Below, piece by piece: positions 40,977 to 51,968 of a DNA stretch of 64,000 bases. Each line of letters opens with the position of its first letter. Within the stretch, counting starts at the first letter, position 1. The position numbers were made by a program, and so were the translations under genes. The notes under the pieces were generated by a model that was not told where the DNA came from, searched no databases, and worked only from the letters and a program-made list of their open reading frames with translations. Source of the stretch: Micrasema longulum (Eukaryota; Arthropoda; Insecta; Trichoptera; Brachycentridae); the NCBI GenBank assembly GCA_022494885.1, contig JAGVSM010000210.1, forward strand, positions 124,001 to 188,000, in the 5' to 3' direction.

Positions 40977-41334
40977 TTAATAAATTATTTTGTATACATA
41001 TAACAAAACTGACAACACACAAAAGTACGCAATGAAACCTTTTAAAGATCTATGAATTTCATGCCATTTGCGCAAGTACAGACTTACTTAAATATCTCCT
41101 TGAGCCTCGCCTGTTGGTTGAGCAATACAATTTCACACATGGCAGAATAGTTTAATGGTTTTCGATTTATTCGCTCCAAACAAAATATACCATTATTTGG
41201 CGAATATATCAAATTGATTTGGGTCGCCAAATAGAAAACGCAGTGTATTAGAAAGATTTTTAATTAAAACATCTAGGTACTACTATTTCGTATTTTTTAT
41301 TTCTATTTCTTAGTAGAACTGCATTTTCATAACA
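40977..41334. other. Unassigned AT-rich DNA
   Basis: No gene or repeat recognised. Confidence 0.35.
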
Positions 41335-41336
41335 AT

Positions 41337-41400
41337 TTATTTATTTGTAAACGCCCACAGGGCTTAACGTGGATAAGAATTAATTTATTCATTTACGGTT
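41337..41400 (-). mobile_element. Non-LTR 3' end (tail T1)
   Basis: TTTATTTATTTGTAAACGCC, then CACAGGGCTTAACG. On the minus strand AAGCCCTGTGGGCGTTTACA precedes AAATAAATAAA, the T1 hairpin and tail. The following 200 bp is AT-rich UTR-like. Confidence 0.65.
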
Positions 41401-41624
41401 CCAAGAAATGTTTAAAACATTGTATTACCAAAATCATAATTACAGCGGTGAACCAATAATAGTTTCACATTTTAAACAATTATTATAACTAACATTTTAA
41501 ATGAAAAGAGAAAAACAATAAAAATTGTTTGCAACCAACAGTAAAAAAGATTACGAGTGTGTGTATAACAAATAAATCACTTAGTATTTTTACGCCACGT
41601 TCAAATTTATTATAACATCTTTAA

Positions 41625-41818
41625 CAGGAATATCGTTTTGGTGACATTGAAAATGATTACGGTGAATTTTTGATTAAATTTTACATAGAATCATTACAAA
41701 AAAGGCGTATGACATGTGATTTCATTTTTCTTTTCAAAATTCTAAATAATATGGTTATTTCGCCGTACCTTTTACAAAAATTGGTTTCCGTTGTTGTTCT
41801 TTTTGCTATACCAGATTG
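41625..41818 (+). pseudogene. Non-LTR RT C-terminal fragment
   Basis: The plus frame reads EYRFGDIENDYGEFLIKFYI, then ESLQKRRMTCDFIFLFKILN and NMVISPYLLQKLVS before a stop at 41816. This is the LESL..RR...D..FLFKILN..I..P.LL..L motif. It is cut off abruptly where an oppositely oriented element begins. Confidence 0.8.
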
Positions 41819-41819
41819 A

Positions 41820-42175
41820 GCCCGCAGGTTTAAAGAAGAGGCAACTTGGATTTAGGTTCTCCTGAGGCATGCGCAGCACGTGTCCAAGTCAGGACCACCG
41901 CCGCATCCTCAATACGCTCTTTATATTAGGCTGCTGCGTCCGTTCTCGGACGTCAATGTTAGATATTAAATCAAACCACCTTATAACACTAATACTCTTC
42001 TCAAGCACTTACTCTCAAGACTTAGAAGTTTGGTGTTTTGAGCTTTGGTAAGGCGCCAAAATTTGCACTCATATAGAAATACTGGCATTACACAAGAGTT
42101 GAATAATTGGCATTTTGTTTTGACCGATAAGACTAGAGTTTCACCATGTTTCAAAAAATGCTCCAGCAATTCCTA
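41820..42175 (-). pseudogene. Non-LTR RT C-terminal fragment, second lineage
   Basis: The minus strand reads LSVKTKCQLFNSCVMPVFLY, ECKFWRLTKAQNTKLLSLES and KCLRRVLVL, then in a shifted frame RWFDLISNIDVRERTQQPNI and RMRRWS.LGHVLRMPQENLN. This fits the common insect/invertebrate ORF terminus (YG.ETW..T.....L..F.NKCLR.IL.I.W.D.ISN..L..RT.Q..I....RRW.WLGHVLRMP). Frameshift and stop present. Confidence 0.88.
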
Positions 42176-42798
42176 GGCGGGTTGCGAGCTCTTTGTGCAT
42201 GCTTCCATTCTCAGTTTTGTGAACTCCCAAGTATTTAAAGCTGTCAACTTTCTTAACTCCCTCCTTTATTATAGAGAGGCTGATCAGGGTCAGGATTTGT
42301 TGCACATAATCGGAGTCTTTTTTGTTCTAATATTAATTTGCTTTATAGAAATAAAAGGCTCCTCAAATATTTGCTTAATAATTAGTAGGGTAGGTAAATA
42401 AAGACATTGTAAATAAGTCTATTGAGTTTCGTGACACCTAATTTATGGAAAGGTTTAGTGAAAATTGAAACTGTTTTTGTCTTGTGAACTTTATGAATAA
42501 TTTAAAGACACTTTATATGGGATACTATTTCGTTTTGATAATTTTTTCGTCTACGTTTCTGAAATATAGATGAGATGGGATAACCCCTCACGCGATTGTA
42601 GCGCAATGGTATTTAAATTAATTACCTGCGTTGGTTAAATATTAAATTTGATTTTAGGACAGAGGGGGTTATTTTCATCACGTATGTTAAATTATTTCAC
42701 AACGTATTATACTAAGCTTAATTAACTACGAGAAATACGTATAAAGCAGAGGTAAGAAAGATCAGATTATCGATGAGGAGAACCAGTCTTTAAACCAG
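42176..42798. other. Unassigned
   Basis: The beginning (to about 42260) may still be the upstream part of the minus-strand RT relic. The rest is unremarkable AT-rich DNA. Confidence 0.35.
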
Positions 42799-43025
42799 GT
42801 TGTGGTCCCGTGGCTAGTGTTGCGGACTCACGGATCAGTTGTCCGAAGTTCGAACCCTAATCTTCCGCAGTTTGTCCACCACACACCGTACACCGCATTC
42901 GGGGACTTAAGTTTTTTGTGGTCCCCACCTACAATGAAAAATTTATCGTTGTCGAACGAGAAAAAGCTGCCCGATGGAGTTTTCTGTTATCTGGTAATTT
43001 TGGCATCTTTGTGCGAAAGAAAGTA
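42799..43025 (+). mobile_element. SINE family F, longer copy
   Basis: The tRNA-like head GTGGTCCCGTGGCTAGTGTT, with B box AAGTTCGAACCCT, is followed by a GC-richer body with an internal hairpin (GGGGAC ... GTCCCC at 42901 and 42921) and TGCCCGATGGAGTTTTCTGT. The head is shared with 13494-13559. Confidence 0.55.
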
Positions 43026-43114
43026 ATCTAGAAGCACCTAATATATACTTCATTGGATTGAAGAATAGAGAAAAGTAAATTCTACACTGATTAGAATAAA
43101 AACATTGGTCGGAC

Positions 43115-43370
43115 ATTTTTTTATTTTCTTTTATTTAGGAAACATCGAGTACAGTTACAAAAATTAATATTTTACACAGTTAGACTTAACTCTAATAGAC
43201 CAGTGAAGTTTACATATTTTAAGTATAAAAAAGTTAGTAATAAAAGTATAAAAAAGAGAAGGAAAAAAAAACATAAATGAAAGTTGTTTAAAAATTAAAA
43301 TTTAAGTGAAAAAAAGATATTTTAAAGTTTGTAGTTTGTAGTAAGTATTTACAAATGGAAATAATATCAA
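43115..43370. repeat. Dispersed repeat M, copy 2
   Basis: Homologous to 39885-40130: GAAACATCGAGTACAGTTAC, ATATTTTACACAGTTAGACT, AAAAAAGAGAAGGAAAAAAA, GAAAGTTGTTTAAA and AAGTATTTACAAATGGAAAT. Confidence 0.75.
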
Positions 43371-44085
43371 AAATGAAGAAAATTTGTAAGAGTAATTAAA
43401 AATTAAGAATTGAAATAAAGAATGAAAAACATGCTCAGATGTAAAAATAAAATAAAATAGTAATAACATTTTTAAAAAAAAAAGGAAAAACTGAAATATA
43501 CACATATTTATTTAAAGGAATTCAAAGAAACGATGAGAAGAATCTTTAAGTGAAATATAAGACAATAAATTTAAGGTCAATTTGAAAAACATCTTCAAAA
43601 TTAATGACACATTATAGTAAGAGCATCAATATGATTTTATTTACATATATAATATAAGTAATTAAAGGTAGTTTAAAAGTATAAAAACATGCCAATGCAG
43701 CAGAGAAAAAATAAAAAATAAAGAAGGAATAACAAGTATAGCAAGTAATCTTTAAAAAGGTATGTCGAAACAGGGTGTGTGTGTGTGTGAGAGAATGAAA
43801 GAGGGTGGGCGGGAGGGTGTATATGTGTGTGTGCAAGTGCGAGTGAGAGAGTATCTTAAAACAATATATAAGTGAGCATAATTACAGTTTAAAAAGTATT
43901 TTTTTTAGAATATTATTTTTAAATGATGTTGCAGAGTCTAGTAAAATGTCGATGTTAAAAGTATCTATTTGATTTACAGTGTCAGGGCACGATTAATGGG
44001 TGAATTTGTTACTGCATTCGTAATGTATTTCGATATATGAAAAAGTTTTGTGTGTCTGGTCCGTTTGATCGAAACAATTCGCCCC
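43371..44085. other. AT-rich, with a (TG)n / purine-rich tract at 43770-43855
   Basis: GGGTGTGTGTGTGTGTGAGA, GGGTGGGCGGGAGGGTGTAT and GTGTGTGTGCAAGTGCGAGT form a simple-sequence block. Probably a continuation of repeat M upstream of its 3' end. No coding. Confidence 0.5.
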
Positions 44086-44160
44086 TACTGGACTAGCACC
44101 TGAATCGTGAGACTGATCATCTTGCACTCGTGTATATAATAAATTATCAACATATACACC
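44086..44160 (+). mobile_element. SINE family A, central fragment
   Basis: CTACTGGACTAGCACCTGAA, CGTGAGACTGATCATCTTGC: the conserved middle block of family A. Both ends missing. Confidence 0.7.
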
Positions 44161-45157
44161 GCAAAATGATTTTAATAAATTGTTTAAGTAGGCTCATGAC
44201 TAAGGTGTTATTATGTATTTATTTATCAACGGACTTAGTCCATTCAAAAAAATGAAAAACACAATTCTTTATAATAGATAAAGGCACAATAATTTAAATA
44301 AAGATAATTGAAGTTAGGACCAAAATTTAATAATAATTACTAAATGCACAAAAAACTAAATGCTTGTATATAAAATTTCCACGTGCAAAATAATATGTTT
44401 TGCCTAATATTATTGCTCATTGCACAAATTGCTTACATAATGGTATCTCTAACCCGTGTAAATACAAATTTATAGCATTTTCAGAGAAGTATTATTTGGG
44501 TATTTTTATGGATCATAATTTTAAATGCAATTGTCAAATATGTTTTTTTTTGTTTTGTGAGTACTTTTTATAAGTTATCTTTTATTTTGCCTAAAAGCAC
44601 TTTAAAATTTATAATTTTTTTCCTTAATACAATCAATTATTAGATATGGCATAAAGCCGTGGGTACATTTAACTTAAACTAATATTAAAATGATTCAGGG
44701 TCTACATTACTCTCTAGTTAAGAGAATTGTACCAACACAGATTTATAGGCAGAGGAGTGATAAAGTTCTCCTGTAAAAAAAATATAAAACTCTGCCAGCT
44801 CGAGGATTACTGTGGTTTTGCATTATTTTAGAACAATTAAATGATAATAATTTCAAAATTCCTCTCAAGCATAACCATAATACATGCTTCACGTATAATG
44901 ATGGTTCTACTCAATCAAAAGTTTATACATGTAAGTTTATTCATATTATTGAAATTAAAAATTTATATTATTTATAATAGTTATTGAACTAGCTTATGTG
45001 TACATGCTTTTATTTTTAATTTTTTGTGTATTTTTAAAACAGTTTATTTGTATCTATATAACTGTACTTGAAAAATAAGTTTGATTTTTTTAAAAACTAA
45101 AATGTTAAAAGTGTACATTTTTTTATTAATGTAAATTAAAAAATAATAAAAAAGAAA
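44161..45157. other. Unassigned AT-rich DNA
   Basis: At 44690-44940 a plus frame with one stop (RIVPTQIYRQRSDKVLL, then LPARGLLWFCIILEQLNDNN) has unusual composition, but I recognise no family. ATTTATTTATCAACGGACTT at 44217 could be a decayed retroelement end. Confidence 0.35.
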
Positions 45158-45231
45158 GGTACGCAACGATTAGTGTGCCAATGCAGTGCCCTATATACCA
45201 CTAGGTGCGAAGAGGGAATGATGATGGTAAT
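45158..45231 (+). mobile_element. SINE family A, 3' fragment
   Basis: GGTACGCAACGATTAGTGTG, CCAATGCAGTGCCCTATATA, CCACTAGGTGCGAAGAGGGA ending ATGATGATGGTAATG. Confidence 0.8.
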
Positions 45232-45589
45232 GTTGTGGAAACACCTCATATGTTCTTCAACACGAATACCAAAATCTCTTGTTGTTCTTCAGGTGCGTCT
45301 CGAAACAAGGAGACAGAAAAGTTTGTAAGTACTCGTAAATAAATGTTTACGAACATTGATCAAAATACATAGTTGACCACTGAGTAATCACTCACTTTAC
45401 TTACTCGAAAACCGTTTAAAAGACTGGGGTCTTTCGATCGGTTTCGCTCATTCTAAAATACAATATTTTTTTCCAAATGTCAAAACGAGTTACATTGTAA
45501 AATTTCAATTTCGTCAACCGTAATTTAAATTTAATTCAAACATAATGCTTTCATTGGCTTTCACTGTGAGGTTGGCAAATTACGTATCG
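45232..45589. other. Unassigned
   Basis: No recognisable feature. Confidence 0.35.
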
Positions 45590-45950
45590 GAATATATGGA
45601 GGGTGGTGGGGAAAACTAATTGTCTCTTTGCATGCGGGGCGCGAAATAGCGGGGGCGAAGCCCCAGAGCTTCTACGATATTATTGAGCGGGGTAAACTGT
45701 AATTAAATTTAATGAAAATAGGAGAGTATCCCCGTAGCGATGCGGTATGCGGTGGAAATCGTCAATCGCTACCTTTGACAAGATGGATTAAGAAGCCACT
45801 TACCTCATCCAGTCTTTCTCGTTCTTGTAGCACTTGGCTGAATCCAAACACTTGTTACTAAAGAATGCGGCACCAAATACGCGTAACTCGGAAGGCTTTC
45901 TGCAGCGAGCTTCTGACACCACACTGGCGCGATTGGATGGAGAATACATA

Positions 45951-45979
45951 TATAAAAGCGGAGCGGTGATTAACACAGT
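45951..45979 (+). promoter_or_regulatory. Promoter-like TATA box and initiator
   Basis: TATAAAAG at 45951-45958 and an arthropod-type initiator ACAGT at 45975-45979, about 26 bp downstream, in a locally GC-richer stretch (45590-46060) with GGGGGCGAAGCCCC. No ORF follows. Could be a promoter for a noncoding RNA or a remnant LTR promoter. Confidence 0.35.
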
Positions 45980-46139
45980 TTAGCAGATGGACACTAGTGG
46001 TCTGGTTATGGCGGATTATGATGGAATACTGAGGTAGGATGGGCAAGGTAGGATGGATGTTGAAATTGTGACAATAATCGACACTGCAAACGTACATAAT
46101 AATATATATAATGCGCAACCAGAGGGCTTATGTCAGATA

Positions 46140-46490
46140 TTGTCATTTTTCCTTGTGACCATATTTTACAGTTATAAAAACCTATTTCTATTATGGTAGT
46201 TTATATGCATTTAATTTTAAAATACGTACATTTTTTAGCTATTTATTTTATTAATTTTGCACGGCCATGAAGCTTTTACATACATAGGAGTTAAATAACA
46301 TGAGTATATAAACAACATAAAATTGTAAAAATACAATAAAAACAAATAAAAGATAGAACAGTTGTGGGGTTCATAGTCCATGATCGATGACACTTACTTG
46401 CTTTATAATTTCACCTAAAATATAGTCATGACTCCAAAAAGCAAGACAGCGTTTTCTATTTAATTCAATTCATTACATTCTGCCAAATAC
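46140..46490. other. Unassigned AT-rich DNA
   Basis: AATTTTGCACGGCCATGAAG near 46254 has the look of a minus-strand retroelement tail (TTCATGGCCGTGCAAAATTA then A-rich), not matched elsewhere. Confidence 0.3.
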
Positions 46491-46560
46491 GAGATCAACG
46501 TCCTGCAGGACATTAATATCGTCCCTACCATGAAGATATGAAGAACAAAGGAACGTGGCT

Positions 46561-46780
46561 TATAAAAAGATCACAGGGCACTGTCTACGCCCAGTTCATT
46601 CCAGTAAAGTTCAGCCAGTTCAGTCAGTCAGCGTCAGTCACTCAGTTTCAGCATATCATTCAAATACAGTTACTTCAACTCATCGCTGTAACACTTGCGC
46701 AACACAATTCTTTATTTATTCTCAGTGTAATAAATACGCATTAAACAGCAACCTCGTGTCTTTTGTCAATCTCTAACTGG
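46561..46780 (+). promoter_or_regulatory. LTR-like promoter and polyadenylation arrangement
   Basis: TATAAAAAG at 46561 and CAGTTCATT at 46592 (31 bp downstream) fit a TATA-initiator core promoter. It is followed by a CAGT-rich leader (GTCAGTCAGCGTCAGTCACT) and, about 170 bp downstream, AATAAA (46729) with GTGTCTTTTGTC after it. U3-R-U5 order of this kind is typical of LTRs. No TG...CA ends, partner LTR, primer-binding site or gag/pol coding could be fixed, so a solo or decayed LTR is only a hypothesis. Confidence 0.4.
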
Positions 46781-46963
46781 GGTAGGAGCTCCACCAATCT
46801 CAGCAACCAAAATCCTACAATCCTACAAAGTGTTTAGAAATATAGTTGGTGTGAAGAAAACTCAGATCGCGTTTCCTCGATATTATATTATTGTACTTTT
46901 TTTATATACTTTTGTCTATTTTTTATTTCCATCATATGTATAATATACATATGTCGTTCTTAA

Positions 46964-47005
46964 AAATGCTCGTTGGGCGTATATACAAATAAATAAACGA
47001 AATAA
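46964..47005 (+). mobile_element. Non-LTR 3' end (tail T1)
   Basis: AAAATGCTCGTTGGGCGTAT, ATACAAATAAATAAACG: T1 hairpin and tail. The sequence upstream has CATATGTATAATATACATAT (palindrome) and no RT motif. Confidence 0.65.
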
Positions 47006-47699
47006 TTCAGCATATTAAATATTAGTATTTATTCGCATGTACCTGATATCACCATAAAAACTATTTTTATCACTAATAATAATTATATTTACTTCAAATT
47101 AGTACCAATCGAGCCCACGCGGTTTTATTTTACTCACATGTTAAAAAATGCATAAAAACACCCATTATAATCAAGGGCAGAATTTTAAGGTATAATATTA
47201 TGAAAATGACTTTAATTTTAATCATATTTGAGTGTTAGTTTATTTGTAAGCCTTGATAAAGGAACATTCATGTTTGAATCTGGTTGGCATTTACATTTAG
47301 TTGAGTGATTCTGATTGACGTGGTTGATATCAGAAAGCAATATTTACTGAGGGTAGTGGTGGTCACCCACACTAGCAGAGATACACACTCTTAGTTCTAT
47401 GAGACTCGGAGTTCCAGTAGCGATCTGATTTCCCGACAAATGGTTAAAACTTCTTCAGCAAAGAGACAATACTCCTACATAGGACAAAAGCAATATAATA
47501 CTCGTATTATGCCAGAACCATTGAAATATTATAAGAGCCACAAGCTAATGAAGTTACTGACTACTTTCCTTGATTAAATTGGTCTCCGAGAGTCTTGGGG
47601 GTTGATAGTAGCTGTTAGATGGCTAACACATGTTTTTATTATTTGAATTGTGATTTTATATTTTTACTTTAAATATGCTTTTATTTTCTATTACATCTT
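47006..47699. other. Unassigned
   Basis: No recognisable coding sequence. The part closest to 47700 may be 5' sequence of the RT relic that follows. Confidence 0.35.
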
Positions 47700-47702
47700 T
47701 AA

Positions 47703-48176
47703 CTATTTGACATCATTGACGGTCCAGATTTGCTAGAGTTGGTGTGTTTCCGTGTACCTGGTCGACATACCCGCCACAGATCTCCTTTTTGTTCTGCAAG
47801 TTCTAGGACAATCACATGCACTCGCCTATCCCTAGGCTCCACAGATATGGTTATTAGTATGAGGACATGGCTGATATATTTGGTTCTGGACTTGAAAGTC
47901 ATAAAACGAGTCTGATTTCTTTTTTTCTCTCGCAATATAATTCTTAAACTTTTCTTTATATTTAATAATGTTTTGCTTTTTTACTTTTTCATATTTATGT
48001 ATTTATTTCTTTAATATTTTTGGTTGCTTATGTGAATTTACCTACTTATTACTATTATTAAAGTTATGCAGTTTTATCGTTTTGTATTTATTTACGTTTT
48101 TTTTTTTCATACTTATGTCCAATAAAATATGTTAAAGGCAATTTATGCTGTTTATGTAAAAAAAAAAAAAAAAATG
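47703..48176 (+). pseudogene. Non-LTR retrotransposon: RT C-terminus, 3' UTR and poly(A)
   Basis: Plus strand: DGPDLLELVCFRVPGRHTRH, then RSPFC, the P.LLEL..FRVP.R.TRHR..FC motif. In the next frame: HSPIPRLHRYGY, stop, YEDMADIFGSGLESHKTSLI, the SPI.RL.....D..DIF...L..FK..L end. The AT-rich UTR ends in a run of about 17 A at 48158-48174. This is the only relic with a plain poly(A). Frameshifted and 5' truncated. Confidence 0.82.
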
Positions 48177-48231
48177 TTTTTTTATTCTACTAGGTACGAG
48201 TATTTTAACAATATTTAAAAAAAATTCCCTA

Positions 48232-48492
48232 TCGTCATTATCATTCCTTTTTCCGCACCTAATGGTGCATAGGGCATTGCATTGTTACACCAATCTCAGC
48301 GTATCTTGATCATTTTTGTTACATGAGAGTAAGATGACCAATCTTGCGCTTCAGGTACCAGTCCAGGGACTATGAAATATTCTAGTGTAAAAACCACTTT
48401 AAAATAAATATTTTATATCAACCATGTCGGGAATCGAACCCGAGACCTCTTGCATGGTAGGCAAACGCGCTGACCGTTACACAACGAGGCCG
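48232..48492 (-). mobile_element. SINE family A, full-length representative
   Basis: On the minus strand: head CGGCCTCGTTGTGTAACGGT, then CAGCGCGTTTGCCTACCATG (anticodon-like arm TTTGC/GCAAG with loop CTACCAT, i.e. ACC, Gly-like), B box GGTCTCGGGTTCGATTCCCG, body CATGGTTGATATAAAATATT and CATAGTCCCTGGACTGGTAC, CTGAAGCGCAAGATTGGTCA, tail GCAATGCCCTATGCACCATT, AGGTGCGGAAAAAGGAATGA and a TGA-rich end. About 260 bp. Transcription by Pol III is inferred from the boxes. Confidence 0.9.
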
Positions 48493-48735
48493 ATATTATA
48501 CGTTATATACCATATTTTAATTATTATAACAATTAGGTTTTTGGACATATTCTATTAATTTTAATGACATAATTATTTTGTTTGTTACATCATATGTATG
48601 ATTTATATTTAATTACTTTTAAAAGTTGTTTATGATATTTCTTTCATTTAGATTGTTATTTTTATTATTGTAGCTTGTATCATTATTATATCATCAAATT
48701 ATTATTCAAAGTAGTTAATGTTATTTCTTGTATGA

Positions 48736-48878
48736 CTGTAAGTTGATCAGTCTTACGCTTCAGGTACCAGTCCAGGGAATATGAAATATTCTTGTGTAAT
48801 AACATCCTTTAAAATAAATATTTTGAATCGAACCCGAGACCTTTGCATGGTAGACAAACGCGCGGACCATTACACTTT
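48736..48878 (-). mobile_element. SINE family A, internally deleted
   Basis: GTTGATCAGTCTTACGCTTC, AGGTACCAGTCCAGGGAATA, then a head piece GAATCGAACCCGAGACCTTT and GACAAACGCGCGGACCATTA. The tail is absent, and the segment CATCAACCATGTCGG between body and head is deleted. Confidence 0.82.
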
Positions 48879-48949
48879 TTTTTGCTTTACATATACATAT
48901 ATATTAAACATGTCTTTTAATATGTTTCTTACTATTTATTCATTTATTC

Positions 48950-49130
48950 TAAATTAAACTCGTTTACATTTTCATGAATGTATTCAGGCTTTTTAGGCTG
49001 TGCCCGTGTTAAGTCATAATAGTTTACAGTAAAAAATTCATAATAAAATTAATTAAGCATGTGAGGCAATAGAATCATAATCCAGAAAAACAAAGTATAA
49101 ATAATAAATAATAAAACTTTGTATTTTGTT
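48950..49130. repeat. Dispersed repeat K, copy 1
   Basis: TTCATGAATGTATTCAGGCT, TTTTAGGCTGTGCCCGTGTT, AAGTCATAATAGTTTACAGT and ATCCAGAAAAACAAAGTATA match 63590-63780 in order and orientation. GGCT..TTAGGCTGTG could form a small stem. Likely a retroelement 3' UTR. Confidence 0.72.
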
Positions 49131-49686
49131 TAAACTACTAATATTTTATTATATTTTCATTATATTTTCACGACGTCTAGTGCCTTTATTTGTTTCATCT
49201 ATTTATTGCTTACTGTTTTTCTTTTTTTGACTAGCTTAGAACGGGGTAAATAGCCCTAGTTAGAAATTTAAAGCAACTTTCGATAAATGTATAATTTTGT
49301 CTACATAATATGATGATAAATAAATTTAAAAAAATATTTATTGATTTAAAGCCAAATTGTTAATGAAGCAAAGTTTAACGTAAAATCGACCATTACATTT
49401 AAATCATTTTAGTGCGGATACGACACAAAATTTATTGTAAAATGCAATTTAATGGTTTATAAGAGAGTTTATATCACTGTTTATTGTTTATTCTCAGATG
49501 CATTTTAGATCTACTCGTATGTATAACGCAACGCCAACGATTTAATGCTGAACAGATCATCTAACAGCGGAACCATAAAATTTATCCTTATTTTATTGCC
49601 AGTTATATTAATAATTCCTGGAAATCAATTACATGTTTGTTCTCCCTACCGGAAACATTAATAAAAAATGTGTTTAATGTTGTTAA
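49131..49686. other. Unassigned
   Basis: This would be the position for the RT domain of the Penelope-like relic that follows, but no RT motif was legible. Confidence 0.35.
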
Positions 49687-50003
49687 TGTTTAAACAAGAG
49701 TGGCATTTACCAAATCATCTACGAATACAACAAAGTTTATATTGGACAAGCAGTGCGAAATTTCAAAACTAGGCTAAACGAACACCGCCATGCTGACAGC
49801 CTGACCAATAATAATTTCTCGGAATTCGCGAATTATATAATAGATAGTAACCACTCAGTGCATTATCACACTCTAAAATCCCTACACCGAGTAAAAAGTA
49901 AAACAAAGGCTGTAAAATTAATAATCTCGAAATAATAGAAATTCACAAACATTTTAATTTTGAGATCAATTTAATTAATAATATATTTCATACACAGAAC
50001 TGA
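49687..50003 (+). pseudogene. Penelope-like element, GIY-YIG endonuclease domain (frameshifted)
   Basis: The plus frame 49687-49935 reads NKSGIYQIIYEYNKVYIGQA, with GIY and YIG 9 residues apart, then FKTRLNEHRHAD (catalytic Arg) and NNNFSEFANYIIDSNHS (the SKFA.H.L...H motif of Penelope endonucleases). It stops at TAA 49933. A one-base shift restores a frame (49929-50003) beginning EIIEIHKHFNFEINLINN, which carries the expected glutamate and K.H helix, to a TGA at 50001. The endonuclease sits C-terminal to a Penelope-type RT, which is missing here. The few lesions in the domain suggest fairly recent decay. Confidence 0.9.
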
Positions 50004-51297
50004 ATTCTTAATACACCCGGGCACAGACGTATGTATGGGCGTTATGTAATAATACGCGTCTTTTACTTCATGTATTTATAAGGCGTTTATTATCCAAAGT
50101 GAGGTGCGAGTAAATTTCTCCAATACATATTTTATGAGAAGGAACCCATCTGCCGTATTAATAATTCTAGAGGGATTCACATTATTAAATGTATGGAACA
50201 AATTTCGATACAGAAAATAATTTAATACTTGAGTACTTTATCCATTTGGACCTATTTCGTTTATTTTTATATATTGTTGTAATTATTTTTTACTCGTCAG
50301 CCTATTAATACACATCGACGCGCCCTAAGCCCTTGAACATAATAACACTTATGCTTAAACGCTCAGTCATGCCCAACGCGTGTTTAGTCGTTCTTCAACC
50401 GCCAACCGGACGAGACGTCATCTAACGTTTAGAATCGAAACCAAGAATGACTGCTGTGTCGTGAAAGGGTGTGAAAACCGTTGAAATAAACATTGTAAAA
50501 CGGATGGTGTAACTTTTCAAATGTAAATATTTGTCTACGGGTGATGAACAAAGCTTAAAATAATATTCAAATATAAATACTCGTTCTGTTATAGTAGACG
50601 TCACATTACGCCTATCGGCACAATAGCAAATATATTTTTACTAACAGGAGTGCACTGGTAGAAATGCGTTTTGTTAAATATAATAAACATTACCCAAAAT
50701 CCAGCCGATAAAAAGATATATGTAGAAATTAAAGGGAATTAAGGTAAGTAATTTAATTGGGATATGACATAAAAATGAATTTTATTTGAAAACAATTAAA
50801 TACAAATTTGTATATATTTCAGTATCCTCCCATTTTTGGTAGTAAACATAAATTCTTGTCAAATAAACAAACTCGGTAACTATGGTTACGTTTTTTTGTG
50901 TGTCAATTTATCGATTATTTTTACCATAATATTATTGTTTGTACAAACACCGATTGCAGTACGAATCCTTATACCTAGTGCGATTTTTGAAAAATCTGCA
51001 GAAGTGCTATAAAAGGCCACCCTGAATCCAATTTATGAAAGGAAGAAATAAACTGCGATAATAATACGAGTATTTGCCAAGAAATGGTGGAATTGGTTCC
51101 CGCCCAAAACAATTGGCCGTAAAAGTACTTGAAAAAGCCCTTTCCCTCCATAATCAATGCCTTGAGTTACCAGAAGCAAACGACAATAATTACGAACGAA
51201 TAAGTGCTATATATGATTACGTATTTTGTTAAATAATTTGTTTAATGAATGAGGAACTTCAGCCCTACGGGAAATTGGATACAAAAAATGTTTTATT
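50004..51297. other. Unassigned
   Basis: Minus frames at 50422-50604 and 50975-51157 are each 60 codons with no recognised domain. The stretch 50950-51180 is less AT-rich. No terminal hammerhead-like motif was found downstream of the endonuclease. Confidence 0.35.
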
Positions 51298-51660
51298 ACG
51301 TGGGGTAAAAATTAGAGCATTAAATTGTACGGCAAAGTTTCTTGAAAATGTACAGAAAAAATAATAAAAAATATTTTGATAAAAACGCACTACTTTAAAT
51401 GACGTCACTGGTTCATGTGAATCGACCTATGATCTGAGGGCTATGGAAGATTTCCGGTATGCTTGTCGCTTCTGTACCAATGGGAAGAACTGAATGAGAA
51501 TAAGCGGAAATGAACCTCTGACGTTACACGCGGAGTTATTTCAGAAATACAAAACTTTGAAAAATCGTAGCGCCGATAATACGATATATGAAAATAAAAA
51601 AATTGACTTAGTTTGACAGTCTATTAACAAATTAAATTTTTTTTAAAAACCACTGAACTT
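51298..51660. repeat. Dispersed repeat I, copy 2
   Basis: GTGGGGTAAAAATTAGAGCA, AGTTTCTTGAAAATGTACAG, CTACTTTAAATGACGTCACT, then a segment lacking in copy 1 (TTCCGGTATGCTTGTCGCTT), then CACGCGGAGTTATTTCAGAA, GATAATACGATATATG and TTTGACAGTCTATTAACAAA. The extra segment shows that copy 1 (19552) is internally deleted, or that this copy carries an insertion. Confidence 0.75.
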
Positions 51661-51834
51661 CCTCATTAATGTTACGTTTATGAATAGACAAAGTGCGTTT
51701 TCATTGTTTAAAATGTATTTTCTTGTCAGAAACTTATCCTGCGTACTCAACGGCGGATAACTGTATATGAAAAAAAAAGGTATCAAATTTTGATTTAAGA
51801 GTCTATTGATTTATTATTAAACACCTCATATACA

Positions 51835-51960
51835 TATACATTGGGTACATATAAGGGCGGACATATTTCCTTAAGGCAATTTTCGCCTACATACCCAAAC
51901 TGTTCAGTTGGATAAAATAAATAGTAGGGAAATGGACGTATCTTATGATTTTATTATCAA
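51835..51960 (-). mobile_element. Non-LTR 3' end (tail family G)
   Basis: TATACATTGGGTACATATAA, GGGCGGACATATTTCCTTAA, GGCAATTTTCGCCTACATAC and CCAAACTGTTCAGTTGG match the end of the element at 4670-5127. No coding remains. Confidence 0.75.
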
Positions 51961-51968
51961 ATTAAACA

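Noticed and set aside
43302..43836. Two minus frames with hydrophobic peptides
   Set aside because: Products of A-rich and (TG)n simple sequence in repeat M.
46561..46860. Complete endogenous retrovirus or LTR retrotransposon
   Set aside because: No gag, protease, RT or integrase motif nearby, no second LTR and no certain primer-binding site. Only a promoter-like unit is reported.
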